From positions 248,001-312,000 of the forward strand of contig JQNW01000002.1 in the NCBI GenBank assembly GCA_000761475.1: DNA of 64,000 nt. Direction: 5' to 3'. Below are positions 18,615 to 27,418 of the stretch, in pieces. Under the pieces are notes generated by a model. It searched no databases and was not told the origin of the DNA. It saw only the letters and a list, made by a program, of their open reading frames with translations. The number at the start of each line of letters is the position of its first letter. Position 1 is the first letter of the stretch. The stretch comes from Chromohalobacter israelensis. GTDB taxonomy: Bacteria > Pseudomonadota > Gammaproteobacteria > Pseudomonadales > Halomonadaceae. Both the position numbers and the translations under genes were made by a program.

Positions 18615-18730
18615 GCGCATCCGTTGCCAAGGCGAGTGTCGCCAGCGGCAGGCGCGACTCGATGAAAATGAACGAGTTGCGAGGCAAGGACGATGAAAGT
18701 CGAATGAAAGACCGACATCGTGCGAAAGAT

Positions 18731-18807
18731 AGGACCGTAGCTCAGTTGGTTAGAGCGCCACGTTGACATCGTGGAGGTCAGCGGTTCAAATCCGCTCGGT
18801 CCTACCA
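18731..18807 (+). tRNA. tRNA-Val (anticodon GAC), copy 1
   Basis: 77-nt cloverleaf with encoded CCA. Acceptor AGGACCG pairs CGGTCCT; the D arm is GCTC...GAGC; anticodon stem CCACG/CGTGG encloses loop TTGACAT with anticodon GAC. The T arm is AGCGG-TTCAAAT-CCGCT. Reads GUC and GUU valine codons. Identical to the copy 61 bp downstream. Confidence 0.97.
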
Positions 18808-18868
18808 AGCGTTGCAAGATGAAAGATTGCTCCACGCTTGCTTTCGACTGCCCGACAATCCGATTTGC

Positions 18869-18945
18869 AGGACCGTAGCTCAGTTGGTTAGAGCGCCACG
18901 TTGACATCGTGGAGGTCAGCGGTTCAAATCCGCTCGGTCCTACCA
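18869..18945 (+). tRNA. tRNA-Val (anticodon GAC), copy 2
   Basis: Same 77-nt sequence as copy 1, including CCA, separated by a 61-bp unrelated spacer. The pair is probably one transcript from the promoter at 18587 and ends at the terminator beginning 18955. Confidence 0.97.
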
Positions 18946-18954
18946 GCTTTAGCG

Positions 18955-18986
18955 AAAACCCCCGATGCCTGGCATCGGGGGGTTTT
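18955..18986. terminator. Terminator between tRNA-Val genes and msrC
   Basis: AAAACCCCCGATGCC then GGCATCGGGGGGTTTT: a long stem with terminal A/T runs on both sides, able to act in both directions for the convergent tRNA and msrC transcripts. Confidence 0.88.
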
Positions 18987-18989
18987 GCG

Positions 18990-19457
18990 TTATGCCCCCG
19001 GGGTCGGCAGATCGCTGGCGGCAACGAACACGTCGACCAGGCGTTCGATGCCGGCTTGGTCCGCGTCGCTGAAGCGCGCCGGCTGCGGGCTATCCAGATC
19101 CAGCACGCCCCAGAGCTCGGCGCCGCACTCGATGGGAACCACCAGTTCCGAACGCGAAGCGGCATCGCAGGCGATATGTCCCGGAAACGCGTGGACGTCC
19201 GCGACGCGCTGCGTGCGGCGGGACGTCGCGGCGGCGCCACACACGCCCTTGTCGAACGGGATGGGGTTGCAGGCCGGCAAGCCCTGGAAGGGGCCGAGGA
19301 TCAGGGTGCCGGGCTGGCGTTGCAGGTAAAAGCCGGCCCAGTTGAGGTCGGGAATTTCGTGCATCAAGAAGGCACAGGTTTGCGCCGTGTTGGTCAGCCA
19401 GTCGCGAGTGTCCAGCAGCGTTTCGAGCTGGCGGGCGAGCAGGGCGTAGTCACTCAT
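18990..19457 (-). CDS. msrC: Free methionine-(R)-sulfoxide reductase (GAF domain)
   Basis: fRMsr enzymes reduce free L-methionine-(R)-sulfoxide with thioredoxin. The 155-residue protein is a single GAF domain with WAGFYLQRQPGTLILGPFQG, two cysteines in the segment ACNPIPFDKGVCGAA, and another in GHIACDAASRSE, matching the conserved Cys trio of the family. Acidic DLDSPQPARF follows. Its position directly after metQ on the same strand fits methionine recovery, though a strong palindrome separates them. Confidence 0.92.
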   Translation of the reverse strand: MSDYALLARQLETLLDTRDWLTNTAQTCAFLMHEIPDLNWAGFYLQRQPGTLILGPFQGLPACNPIPFDKGVCGAAATSRRTQRVADVHAFPGHIACDAASRSELVVPIECGAELWGVLDLDSPQPARFSDADQAGIERLVDVFVAASDLPTPGA

Positions 19458-19493
19458 GGTGTCTCCGGAGCGAGGTTTGCGAGGGGTAACGAA

Positions 19494-19521
19494 ACAGGCC
19501 GGCCTCGCGAGGCCGGCCTGT
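19494..19521. terminator. 28-bp perfect palindrome after metQ
   Basis: ACAGGCCGGCCTCG followed by its exact complement, 23 bp past the metQ stop on the minus strand. Likely terminator of metNIQ and separator from msrC; a short T-stretch (TTTCG) follows on the minus strand. Confidence 0.75.
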
Positions 19522-19544
19522 GAGTTGCGAGGACAGAGCGGAGG

Positions 19545-20372
19545 TTACTTCCAGCCGGGAACCGCGGCGCCCTTGAACAGTTCGTCGGCCTTGTCGATGA
19601 CTGCTTGCGACTGGTAGGCCTTGACCAGGTTCTGGATCGCCTCGTCATCCTGCTTGCCTTCGCGCGTCACGATCAGGTTGACGTAAGGCGATTCGGGACC
19701 TTCCTTGATCAGCGCGTCATCGAGGCTGAGGCCCGCCGGCTGCGCGAAGGTGTTGTTGATGAATGCCAGGTCGACATCGGGCAGCACGCGCGGCAATTGC
19801 GCGGCTTCGATCTCGCGGAACTCATAGTCATGCGGGTTGTTGCTGATGTCGATCGGCGTGGCTTCGAGATTCTCGGGGTCGTTGAGCTCGATGAGGCCCT
19901 CGTTGTGCATCAGGATCAGCGAACGCCCCTCGTTGGACGGGTCGTTGGGCAGCGCGATGCTCGCACCATCCGGGAGGTCGGCGATGTCGTCGTAGCGCTC
20001 GGAGTAGGCGCCGATCGGGTAGACGAAGGTCTTGCCGGCGATGGCGAAGTCGTAGCCGCGATCCTCGACCATGCTGTTCAGATAGGGCTCATGCTGAAAC
20101 GCGTTGGCGTCCAGGCTGCCATCGGCCAGTGCGGCGTTGGGCGAGACGTAGTCGGTGAACTCGACGATCTCGACGTCGAGGCCGTATTCGTCCTTGGCGA
20201 TCTGCTTGGCGACTTGCATGACGTCCGTTTCCGGGCCGGCCACGGTGCCTACCTTGATCGACTGCGTCTCGGCATCGTCACCGCCGCAGCCGGCGATCAG
20301 GCCGGCACCCAGCAGTGCCGCGGCGCCGAGCAGACGCGCGGGGCGTAGAACGTGAGCCAGAGGGGTGTTCAT
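19545..20372 (-). CDS. metQ: Methionine-binding lipoprotein of the MetNIQ ABC importer
   Basis: NlpA-family periplasmic lipoprotein that delivers D/L-methionine to MetNI. The N-terminal signal ends in a lipobox LIAGC at residues 25-29, followed by GGDD. Family motifs are VGTVAGPETDVMQ, EFTDYVSPNAALADGSLD and NAFQHEPYL. 275 residues. AAGGAG precedes the ATG. Last gene of metNIQ, so it is under the SAM-II riboswitch in front of metN unless an internal promoter exists. Confidence 0.96.
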   Translation of the reverse strand: MNTPLAHVLRPARLLGAAALLGAGLIAGCGGDDAETQSIKVGTVAGPETDVMQVAKQIAKDEYGLDVEIVEFTDYVSPNAALADGSLDANAFQHEPYLNSMVEDRGYDFAIAGKTFVYPIGAYSERYDDIADLPDGASIALPNDPSNEGRSLILMHNEGLIELNDPENLEATPIDISNNPHDYEFREIEAAQLPRVLPDVDLAFINNTFAQPAGLSLDDALIKEGPESPYVNLIVTREGKQDDEAIQNLVKAYQSQAVIDKADELFKGAAVPGWK

Positions 20373-20498
20373 CGTATGTTTCTCCTTGAACGAGGTGGTC
20401 TCGCCGGCGGGGAGGGCCGGCTCCCGAAAGCATTTATGCTTTTTTGAGTATAAAAGACGCGCCTATTATAGCTTTGCGTTTTCTGACTGACCACGTGT

Positions 20499-21152
20499 TC
20501 ATTTGTGGTCGGCCTTGCGTACCAGGTGATCGCCGAGGCTCTGGAAGCCTTGCACCATGATCACCAGGATCGCCACGGTGATGAGCATGATCAGGGGGTC
20601 GAAGCGGTTGTAGCCGTAGCGTATGCCCAGGTCGCCCAGCCCGCCGCCGCCGACGGCGCCGGCCATGGCCGAGTAGCTGACCAGTGTGACGACGGTGATC
20701 GTCAGGCCGTTGAGAATGCCGCCCTTGGCTTCCGGCAGCAGGACCTTGGTGATGATCTGGTAGGGCGTCGCCCCCATCGCCTGCGCGGCCTCGATCAGCC
20801 CGGGAGGAATCTCGTTCAACGCGCCTTCCACCAGGCGCGCCACGAAGGGAATGGCGGCGATGATGAGCGGGACCACGGCGGCATTGGTGCCGATGGAGCT
20901 GCCCACGATCAGGCGCGTGAAGGGAATGATCGCCACCATCAGAATGATGAAGGGAATCGAGCGGCCGATGTTGGTCACGATGGCGAGCACGCGCTGGGCG
21001 AATGGCTGCGCCAGGATCTGGCCGGGGCGAGTGACGTACAGCAGCACCCCCAGCGGGATGCCGATCAATGCTGACACCGCCCCCGACAGCGCGACCATAT
21101 AAAGCGTATCGAGCGTTGCCTCGAGGATCAGTTCAAGCATCGCGCTGGACAT
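20499..21152 (-). CDS. metI: Methionine ABC importer permease
   Basis: 217-residue inner-membrane permease with five predicted helices. The cytoplasmic EAA loop is EAAQAMGATPYQIITKVLLPEA in shape (Glu-Ala-Ala then Gly nine residues on), which docks on MetN. The start at 21152 has GAGGT upstream and overlaps the end of metN by 20 bp, indicating coupling. Confidence 0.95.
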   Translation of the reverse strand: MSSAMLELILEATLDTLYMVALSGAVSALIGIPLGVLLYVTRPGQILAQPFAQRVLAIVTNIGRSIPFIILMVAIIPFTRLIVGSSIGTNAAVVPLIIAAIPFVARLVEGALNEIPPGLIEAAQAMGATPYQIITKVLLPEAKGGILNGLTITVVTLVSYSAMAGAVGGGGLGDLGIRYGYNRFDPLIMLITVAILVIMVQGFQSLGDHLVRKADHK

Positions 21153-22176
21153 GGCCGAGTACCTCCACGTTGATATCGTGTGCTTCGAGTTGTGTGAGTG
21201 CCCGCGACGTCGTGTCGGGCGAGCCGATGAGCTCGGCGATCATCAGGCCGAGCGTGCGTCCCTGGATCGACTCCACCTTGGCCTGCAGGATGCTGACGTC
21301 GACGCCGCTGTCGCGGGCCAGGCGCGAAATGAGCGGTGTCGCGACCGTGGCGCCGGAGAATGCCAGTCGCACGACAGGGTGGGTGTGAGGGCCGGCTGTC
21401 TCCTCGAGGCGCTCGACCAGGGCCTGGGGCGGCTCGAGCTCGAGGAAGGCATTGAGAAAGTCGCGTCCCAGTCGCGTGGCGGGCGCAGTGAAGAAATCGC
21501 CGACATCGGCTTCTTCCACCAGCTCGCCGTCCGAGATCAGACCGACGCGATGGCAGATGCTCTTGACCACTTCCATTTCGTGGGTGATCAGCAGAATGGT
21601 CAGGCCCAGCTTGCGGTTGATGTCCTGCAGCAACTCGAGAATCGAAGCCGTGGTCTGGGGGTCGAGCGCGGAGGTCGCCTCGTCGCACAGCAATACCTTG
21701 GGGCGGCTGGCGAGAGCCCGCGCGATGGCCACGCGCTGTTTCTGGCCGCCGGAGAGCTGGGCCGGATACTGTCGCGCCTTGTCGGTCAGCCCGGTCAGGT
21801 CGAGCAGTGGCTCGACGCGCTCGCGAATGTCGCTCTTCGATACGCCCATCAGCTCCAGAGGCAGGGCCACGTTATCGAAAACGGTGCGCGAGGCCAGCAG
21901 ATTGAAGTGCTGGAAGATCATGCCCAGTTGATGACGCGATTGACGCAATGCCTCGGCATCCTGTCGGGTCAGGTCCTGGCCGTCGACGATGACGCGGCCC
22001 GACGTGGGACGCTCGAGCAGATTGACGCAACGTATCAGCGTCGACTTGCCGGCCCCCGAAAGGCCGATGACGCCGTGAATGGCGCCCTGCGGGACGTCAA
22101 GGTCGATGTTTTTGAGGGCGTGGACCGCCGTGGGGCCGGCGCCATAGGTTTTGGAGACACCTTCGAGTTTGATCAT
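21133..22176 (-). CDS. metN: Methionine ABC importer ATP-binding subunit
   Basis: 347-residue ATPase. Walker A GLSGAGKST, signature LSGGQKQR, Walker B VLLCDEATSALD, switch His in LLITHEME. A C-terminal NIL (ACT-like) regulatory domain from about 260 onward can bind methionine and inhibit transport (transinhibition). The ATG at 22176 gives MIKLEGVSKTYG, the family start. First gene of the operon, behind a 200-nt leader containing a SAM-II-type riboswitch. Confidence 0.96.
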   Translation of the reverse strand: MIKLEGVSKTYGAGPTAVHALKNIDLDVPQGAIHGVIGLSGAGKSTLIRCVNLLERPTSGRVIVDGQDLTRQDAEALRQSRHQLGMIFQHFNLLASRTVFDNVALPLELMGVSKSDIRERVEPLLDLTGLTDKARQYPAQLSGGQKQRVAIARALASRPKVLLCDEATSALDPQTTASILELLQDINRKLGLTILLITHEMEVVKSICHRVGLISDGELVEEADVGDFFTAPATRLGRDFLNAFLELEPPQALVERLEETAGPHTHPVVRLAFSGATVATPLISRLARDSGVDVSILQAKVESIQGRTLGLMIAELIGSPDTTSRALTQLEAHDINVEVLGHVQRDA

Positions 22177-22332
22177 CGTCTTCGTTCGGGTCGATGCGTT
22201 GGACGTCTTGGCCGTCGGCAAGCCAGCGAGCCCTTGTGGGGCAGGGCGAGCCCGGCGTGACGTCGCGTGTGGCAAACCCGTCATTATAGGGCGTCGGGTT
22301 GCCGGTGTGGCGGGATTTGTCGGCGGGCCCAT

Positions 22333-22359
22333 AAAAAAAGGCCACCCAGGCGGGTGGCC
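22333..22359 (-). terminator. Intrinsic terminator in the metNIQ leader
   Basis: On the minus strand, GGCCACCC-GCCT-GGGTGGCC followed by seven T. It lies about 10 nt past the riboswitch and 157 bp before metN, so it can end transcription inside the leader. This points to control by premature termination, or it forms part of the expression platform. Confidence 0.9.
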
Positions 22360-22368
22360 ATCAACGCT

Positions 22369-22443
22369 GGACACACCCTTTTAGCGGTATTTTCCCGGGA
22401 CGGACCCGGGAGCGCCCGCAATCTGGGTACAAATCGGCGCTCA
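22369..22443 (-). ncRNA. SAM-II-type riboswitch (with inserted hairpin) upstream of metNIQ
   Basis: On the minus strand, P1 is GAGCGCC paired with GGCGCTC (7 bp). Between them lies GATTTGTACCCAGATTGCG, matching the SAM-II core (U-rich strand, ACC, UUGC). Downstream AATACCGCTAAAAGGGTGT matches the conserved GCUAAA-GGG strand, and ACCC in the loop can pair with GGGT to form the H-type pseudoknot. A 6-bp CCCGGG hairpin is inserted between the two halves, so this is a long-loop variant. SAM-II binds S-adenosylmethionine and is best known from alphaproteobacterial met genes. Confidence 0.88.
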
Positions 22444-22454
22444 AGAATCGGCGA

Positions 22455-22483
22455 ATATTAGGCGGGGCGGCTCTCGTTGTCAA
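22455..22483 (-). promoter_or_regulatory. Sigma-70 promoter of metNIQ
   Basis: On the minus strand TTGACA (22483-22478), a 17-bp spacer, and TAATAT (22460-22455). Transcription would begin near 22448, immediately before the riboswitch P1 stem, which is strong support for both calls. Confidence 0.9.
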
Positions 22484-22647
22484 CGTGCCTGGGCCAGGTT
22501 TTCATGCCATGGCAATTGCCTGGCGAGATGACCTGCCTGGAGGCCGATGTAGAGCATATTTCTCTGCTCGGTGTGGGGTGGTCGGCCCATGATATAGTGA
22601 CGGTCGTCGTGGCCACCGGCAGGTGGCGTATTGGGATAGGAGTCGAG

Positions 22648-23262
22648 ATGTTTACCGGTATCGTGCAGGGAGTGGGAACGTTGGTGGCCGTGGAGGAGGC
22701 GACGCAGTTCCGCCGCCACGTGGTGGCGTTTCCGGAGGAAATGGTTCAGGGGTTGCAGACCGGTGCCTCGGTGGCGCACAACGGCTGCTGCCTGTCCGTG
22801 ACCCATATCGACGGCAACCGGGTGGCGTTCGACCTGATGCGCGAAACCCTGCGGCTGACCAATCTGGGCGCCCTGGAAGTGGGTGATCGCGTCAATCTCG
22901 AACGCGCGGCCCGCGTCGGCGATGAAGTCGGCGGCCATGCCATGTCGGGGCACATCCTCTGCCAGGCGGTACTGGATGAACTGGACGAGGCGCCCAACAA
23001 CCGCCGTCTGTGGTTCGCGGTGCCGGAGGTGCACGCGCGCTTTCTGTTCGAGAAAGGCTATATTGGCGTCGATGGCATCAGTTTGACCATCGGTGCCGTC
23101 GATGGCGCACGCTTCTGCGTCGACTTGATTCCCGAGACCCTGTCGCGCACGACTCTGGGCGAGCGCGTGCTGGGCGAGCGGGTGAACGTCGAGATCGACC
23201 CGCAGACCCAGGCGATCGTCGAGACGGTGGAGCGGGTGCTGGCATCGCGTCGCAGCGAATGA
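22648..23262 (+). CDS. ribE: Riboflavin synthase, alpha subunit
   Basis: Dismutates two 6,7-dimethyl-8-ribityllumazines to riboflavin. The lumazine-binding repeats are visible: [13 protein letters not shown] at the N-terminus with [14 protein letters not shown], and the second barrel with [11 protein letters not shown] and [13 protein letters not shown]. 204 residues, near the E. coli length. The ATG at 22648 follows ATAGGAG. Stands alone between divergent metNIQ and apt; no FMN riboswitch is visible in the 160 bp upstream. Confidence 0.95.
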   Translation: MFTGIVQGVGTLVAVEEATQFRRHVVAFPEEMVQGLQTGASVAHNGCCLSVTHIDGNRVAFDLMRETLRLTNLGALEVGDRVNLERAARVGDEVGGHAMSGHILCQAVLDELDEAPNNRRLWFAVPEVHARFLFEKGYIGVDGISLTIGAVDGARFCVDLIPETLSRTTLGERVLGERVNVEIDPQTQAIVETVERVLASRRSE

Positions 23263-23374
23263 ACGAACGCGCGGTCATGCGCTCTCGATTCCTGGCCTGG
23301 CATTGGGTACCATTTGCGGCTTTGTCCGCTGCCCGTCGCGGCGCGAGTCGCGAGCATTGCTGATGGAGCCTCAG

Positions 23375-23920
23375 ATGAGCATTTATGGCGATTACATCAA
23401 ATCGGTCATTCGTACCGTTCCCGATTGGCCCCAGCCGGGCGTCAATTTCCGTGACATCACGCCGGTGCTGCAGAACAGCGCCGCTTTCCGCAAGCTCATC
23501 GACAGTTTCGTGCACCGCTATCAGGAACTGAACCTGGATGCGATCGCCGCGATCGATGCGCGCGGTTTCATCATCGGCGCGCCGGTCGCCTATGAGCTGG
23601 GCTGCAGCTTCGTGCCGGTGCGCAAGAAAGGCAAGCTGCCGTTCAAGACCATCAGTGAAACCTATACGCTGGAATACGGCGCTTCCACCGTCGAGCTGCA
23701 TTCCGATGCCTTCCGCGAAGGCGACCGGATCCTGGTGATGGACGATTTGATCGCCACCGGCGGTACCATGCTGGCCGCGGCCTCGCTGATCCAGCGCAGC
23801 GGCGGCCAGGTCGTCGAGACCGCGACCATCATCGACCTGCCCGAACTGGGTGGCGCGCAGAAGATTCGCGATGCCGGCCACGGTGTATTCGCGGTGTGCA
23901 CCTTTACCGAAAACGAATGA
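23375..23920 (+). CDS. apt: Adenine phosphoribosyltransferase
   Basis: Salvages adenine to AMP with PRPP. PRPP motif [17 protein letters not shown] near 121-137 and [18 protein letters not shown] are the family signatures. 181 residues. Start ATG at 23375 follows GGAG with 6-nt spacing. First of a run of salvage genes on the plus strand (apt, gpt, ung, upp). Confidence 0.96.
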   Translation: MSIYGDYIKSVIRTVPDWPQPGVNFRDITPVLQNSAAFRKLIDSFVHRYQELNLDAIAAIDARGFIIGAPVAYELGCSFVPVRKKGKLPFKTISETYTLEYGASTVELHSDAFREGDRILVMDDLIATGGTMLAAASLIQRSGGQVVETATIIDLPELGGAQKIRDAGHGVFAVCTFTENE

Positions 23921-23977
23921 CGCACGCGGGGCGCATCGCGTCCCGCCGGTTTCCTTACGCTTCCGTGTGGCCTACCC

Positions 23978-24466
23978 ATGAGTATCGACCGTTACCATCA
24001 GCAATTCACCGTTTCCTGGGACCAGCTGCATCGCGATGTGCGTGCCTTGTGTCACCAGCTCGTCGAACGCGACTTTCAGGGCATCGTCGCGATCACCCGC
24101 GGCGGATTGATCCCCGCCGCCCTCATCGCCCGCGAGCTCAACGTGCGCCTGGTCGATACCGTGTGCATCAAGAGCTATGAGCACCAGGATCAAGGTGGTC
24201 TGCAGGTCATGAAGGGGATCGATCACGACGGCGCGGGCTGGTTGCTGGTCGATGATCTCGTGGATACCGGCAACACCGCACGCGCGGTGCGCGAGATGCT
24301 GCCCGAGGCGCATTTCGTGACCGTTTATGCCAAACCCGAGGGACGTCCTCTGGTCGATCAGTATCTGACCGAAGTGGCGCAGGACTGCTGGATCCAGTTC
24401 CCGTGGGACATGGGCGTCGCCTATGTCGAGCCGCTGGTCGATCAGGTGCGTTCGCGCGATTCGTGA
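23978..24466 (+). CDS. gpt: Xanthine-guanine phosphoribosyltransferase
   Basis: Converts xanthine, guanine and hypoxanthine to nucleotides at the inner face of the membrane. Contains [18 protein letters not shown], the PRPP motif [19 protein letters not shown] and the C-terminal WIQFPWDMG typical of Gpt. 162 residues, ten longer than E. coli Gpt. No strong Shine-Dalgarno site before the ATG. A separate Hpt is encoded near 55.1 kb, so guanine and hypoxanthine salvage is duplicated. Confidence 0.95.
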   Translation: MSIDRYHQQFTVSWDQLHRDVRALCHQLVERDFQGIVAITRGGLIPAALIARELNVRLVDTVCIKSYEHQDQGGLQVMKGIDHDGAGWLLVDDLVDTGNTARAVREMLPEAHFVTVYAKPEGRPLVDQYLTEVAQDCWIQFPWDMGVAYVEPLVDQVRSRDS

Positions 24467-24498
24467 TCATCCACCGTCAGAGGCAAGGAAGTTCCGCG

Positions 24499-25188
24499 AT
24501 GTCACAGGTCTTGCCGGACAGTTGGCAGCATCATCTTGGCCCCGAGTTCGATGCGCCTTACATGCAGGCGTTACGTGATTTCCTGGCGCGTGAAAAAGCC
24601 GCGCGCAAGGTCATCTACCCGCATTCCGCACACTGGTTCCGCGCCTTCGAATTGACCCCGCTGGATCAGGTGCGCGTGGTGATTCTGGGCCAGGATCCGT
24701 ACCACGGGCCTCACCAGGCGCACGGGTTGTGCTTTTCGGTACGCCCGGGCATTCCTGCGCCGCCCTCGCTGCAGAACATCTACAAGGAGTTGGCCCAGGA
24801 CGTGGATGTGACGCCGGTGCCGCACGGTTTTCTCGAAACCTGGGCGCGACAGGGCGTGTTGCTGCTCAACAGCGTACTCACCGTGGAACAGGGCAATGCC
24901 GGCGCTCATCGCGGCCAGGGGTGGGAGACCTTCACCGACCGTGCGATCCAGGTGGTCAACGAACAATGCGAAGGCGTGGTCTTTCTGCTGTGGGGCAGCT
25001 ATGCCCAGAAGAAAGCCGCGTTCGTCGACCGTCAGAAACATCTGGTGCTGCATGCACCGCATCCCTCGCCGCTGTCGGCGCATCGCGGTTTCTTCGGTCA
25101 GCGGCATTTTTCCCAGGCCAATGCCTTCTTGAGCGCTCGCGGCCGGCAAGGCATCGACTGGCAATTGCCGATGCAGCCCGAGGGATGA
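24499..25188 (+). CDS. ung: Uracil-DNA glycosylase, family 1
   Basis: Excises uracil from DNA, first step of base-excision repair. The water-activating loop is [17 protein letters not shown] (catalytic Asp). LLLNSVLTV contains the uracil-recognition Asn, and [16 protein letters not shown] is the His and minor-groove intercalation loop. 229 residues. ATG at 24499 follows AAGGAAG. Confidence 0.97.
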   Translation: MSQVLPDSWQHHLGPEFDAPYMQALRDFLAREKAARKVIYPHSAHWFRAFELTPLDQVRVVILGQDPYHGPHQAHGLCFSVRPGIPAPPSLQNIYKELAQDVDVTPVPHGFLETWARQGVLLLNSVLTVEQGNAGAHRGQGWETFTDRAIQVVNEQCEGVVFLLWGSYAQKKAAFVDRQKHLVLHAPHPSPLSAHRGFFGQRHFSQANAFLSARGRQGIDWQLPMQPEG

Positions 25189-25211
25189 CGCAAGCAGGAC
25201 CCGTGCTGCCC

Positions 25212-25240
25212 TTAACCCGCGCTCCCTGGCGCGCTAGAAT
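25212..25240 (+). promoter_or_regulatory. Possible sigma-70 promoter of upp
   Basis: TTAACC, 17-bp spacer, TAGAAT; about 100 bp before upp. The -10 is good and the -35 weak. Confidence 0.4.
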
Positions 25241-25338
25241 ACGCGCAAATCCGGATCGTCCCACGTCTCTGCCGCTGCCATTCCCCAGCCGGGGCGAGTG
25301 AGGTCCGGCTCGTCATCGCCGAAAGGATACCCCCCGAC

Positions 25339-25968
25339 ATGAGCATTCATGCCATTCAACACCCCCTGGTCAAGCACAAGCTGGGCCTGATGCGCGAAGC
25401 CGGCATCAGCACCAAGAGCTTTCGTGAACTTGCCAGCGAAGTCGCCAAGCTGCTGACCTACGAAGCGACACAGGATCTCGAGACCCAGAAGACCGAGATT
25501 CCGGGGTGGAGCGGCGAGATGCTCGAGGTCGAGTTGCTCAAGGGCAAGAAGGTGACGGTAGTGCCCATCCTGCGCGCCGGTCTGGGCATGCTCGACGGCG
25601 TGACCGATCTGATTCCCAGTGCGCGTGTCAGTGTCGTCGGGTTGTATCGCAACGAAGAGACGCTGGAGCCGGTGCCGTATTTCGAAAAGTTCGTCGGCGA
25701 CCTCGACGAGCGTCTGGCGATCGTCATCGACCCCATGCTGGCCACCGGAGGCTCGATGGTGGCGACTCTGGACATGCTCAAGGCACGGGGATGCCCGCTG
25801 GTGAAAGTCATCGTGCTGGTGGCCGCGCCGGAGGGGATTGCTCGGGTGCAGGAGGCTTACCCGGACGTCGAAATCTATACCGCGTCCATCGATGAACGCC
25901 TCGACGAGAACGGTTATATCGTCCCTGGGCTCGGGGATGCTGGCGACAAGATCTTCGGCACGCGCTGA
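25339..25968 (+). CDS. upp: Uracil phosphoribosyltransferase
   Basis: Forms UMP from uracil and PRPP. Conserved segments: [15 protein letters not shown], the PRPP loop [18 protein letters not shown], and the C-terminal uracil-binding [16 protein letters not shown]. 209 residues. AAGGA lies before the ATG. A uracil permease-like gene (uraA type) lies 6.7 kb downstream beyond the glycerol importer, not in the same operon. Confidence 0.97.
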   Translation: MSIHAIQHPLVKHKLGLMREAGISTKSFRELASEVAKLLTYEATQDLETQKTEIPGWSGEMLEVELLKGKKVTVVPILRAGLGMLDGVTDLIPSARVSVVGLYRNEETLEPVPYFEKFVGDLDERLAIVIDPMLATGGSMVATLDMLKARGCPLVKVIVLVAAPEGIARVQEAYPDVEIYTASIDERLDENGYIVPGLGDAGDKIFGTR

Positions 25969-26071
25969 CATGTGTCGACACGCCCGAATCGGCAGCGCCG
26001 AGGCGGGCGTGGATTCCTTCCCCTCATCTTCACGTTCCCCCCAGGAAGCAGGGCTGTCGATGCAGTCCTTT

Positions 26072-26091
26072 GATGTTCGAAAGCGAAAAGA
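26072..26091. promoter_or_regulatory. GlpR-like operator 1 upstream of glpS
   Basis: GATGTTCGAAAGCGAAAAGA keeps the TTCG-N4-CGAA core of the GlpR consensus exactly and matches most flanking positions. 238 bp before the glpS start. Confidence 0.5.
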
Positions 26092-26225
26092 TGATTTCTC
26101 CTCCCTCGGAAAGCGCCGAATGCCGTTTTTCTCCATGAAGTAGACAAAAGTTCTACTCAGATCCTTTTTTTAGTAAAAACAAGAGATTGCTGGTATCGGG
26201 ACGTGTCGTCGATGGCGCCGGGCGT

Positions 26226-26245
26226 CATTTTCGATAAATAACATT
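26226..26245. promoter_or_regulatory. GlpR-like operator 2 upstream of glpS
   Basis: CATTTTCGATAAATAACATT matches the E. coli GlpR consensus WATKTTCGWTAWCGAAMATW at about 17 of 20 positions. 84 bp before glpS, a position suited to repression of its promoter. Confidence 0.6.
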
Positions 26246-26328
26246 TGTGTCTGAATTCGAATCTCGACTAACGTGATTTCACACGCCTACGCCGCGTGGT
26301 CTCATAACGAATAACAGCCGAGATCCGT

Positions 26329-27417
26329 ATGTCATTGACCCTAGAAAACATCGATCGGGTTGTCGGCGGCGAGACATATATTGCCGACATGAACCTGACG
26401 CTCGAGCCGGGATCCTTCAATGTCCTGCTGGGCCGGACGCTGGCAGGTAAAACCACGCTGATGCGCTTGATGGCGGGGCTGGACATGCCGACCCGGGGGC
26501 GGGTTCTGATGAATGGAGAGGACGTCACGGGGCGCTCCGTGCGTCATCGTAATGTCTCCATGGTCTATCAGCAGTTCATCAACTACCCAGGCCTGACGGT
26601 GTACGAGAACATTGCCTCCCCCCTGCGTCTTGCCAGGGTCGGGCGTGCCGAGCTGGATCGGCGAGTGCGAAGCATCGCCGAAATGCTGCACATGGAGCCC
26701 TTTCTCGATCGTTTGCCTCTGGAGCTTTCCGGTGGTCAGCAGCAGCGCACGGCCATGGGGCGCGCTCTGGTCAAGGATGCCGATGTGGTGCTGTTCGACG
26801 AGCCGCTGGTCAATCTGGACTACAAGCTTCGTGAGGAATTTCGCGAGGAACTGCGCGCCGTATTCAGTGAACGCAAATGCATAGCCGTCTATGCCACTAC
26901 CGAGCCTGCCGAAGCCCTTGCTCTGGGCGGCAATACGGCAGTGCTGCATGAAGGCAGGCTTCTGCAATATGGACGCACCGACGAGGTCTATCATCGTCCG
27001 CGTGACATCAAAGCCGCCGAGATGTTCTCGGAACCCCCCATCAATGTCGTCAAGGGTTTTATCTCGAGTACGAAAATCAGCTTCGGGGACAGCCTCCACT
27101 TTTCCATCGGAGACGACCTGCGACATTTAAAACAGGGGGAATATCGGTTTGGCATTCGTGCCTCGCATATTTCCCTGGCTCCCCGGACCCCGAACGACAT
27201 CGAAGTTGCCATGACAGTCGATCTGGCTGAAATCAGTGGTTCGGAGACTTTTCTGCATGTGCATAACGAGCATTTTTACATGACGGTACACCTCGAAGGC
27301 GTGCACGAGTTTGACGTTGATGCGCCAGTCAAGCTCTATTTCTCGGTACATAAATTGTATGTCTTCGACCGCGATGGCGGAGTGGCACATATCCCGGCGC
27401 ACCTGGGAGGAGTCTGA
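26329..27417 (+). CDS. glpS: Glycerol ABC importer ATP-binding subunit GlpS
   Basis: 362-residue ATPase of the MalK-like group with a C-terminal TOBE-type domain (from about 240). Walker A is GRTLAGKTT, Q-loop VYQQF, signature LSGGQQQR, Walker B VVLFDEPLVNLD. The switch His is replaced: IAVYATTEPAEAL has Thr where partner GlpT has His (VTHDQ). The gene order and proteins match the glpSTPQUV glycerol transporter I recall from Rhizobium leguminosarum. First gene of a six-gene operon behind GlpR-like operators. Confidence 0.88.
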   Translation: MSLTLENIDRVVGGETYIADMNLTLEPGSFNVLLGRTLAGKTTLMRLMAGLDMPTRGRVLMNGEDVTGRSVRHRNVSMVYQQFINYPGLTVYENIASPLRLARVGRAELDRRVRSIAEMLHMEPFLDRLPLELSGGQQQRTAMGRALVKDADVVLFDEPLVNLDYKLREEFREELRAVFSERKCIAVYATTEPAEALALGGNTAVLHEGRLLQYGRTDEVYHRPRDIKAAEMFSEPPINVVKGFISSTKISFGDSLHFSIGDDLRHLKQGEYRFGIRASHISLAPRTPNDIEVAMTVDLAEISGSETFLHVHNEHFYMTVHLEGVHEFDVDAPVKLYFSVHKLYVFDRDGGVAHIPAHLGGV

Positions 27418-27418
27418 C

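Larger units (their letters stand above)
25969..26328. other. 360-bp intergenic region upstream of the glycerol ABC importer
   Basis: Starts with a hairpin-forming CACGCCCG...CGGGCGTG (about 25979-26011), a possible upp terminator. From 26060 on it is AT-rich and holds two GlpR-like operators listed separately. No further coding sequence is convincing. Confidence 0.6.

Noticed and set aside
22369-22443. SAM-V rather than SAM-II
   Set aside because: Both share the core pseudoknot, but the long P1 and the GATTT...TTGC strand spacing fit SAM-II better; a covariance search would settle it.
22484-22647. FMN riboswitch upstream of ribE
   Set aside because: None of the conserved FMN-box strands is visible in the 160 bp before the gene.
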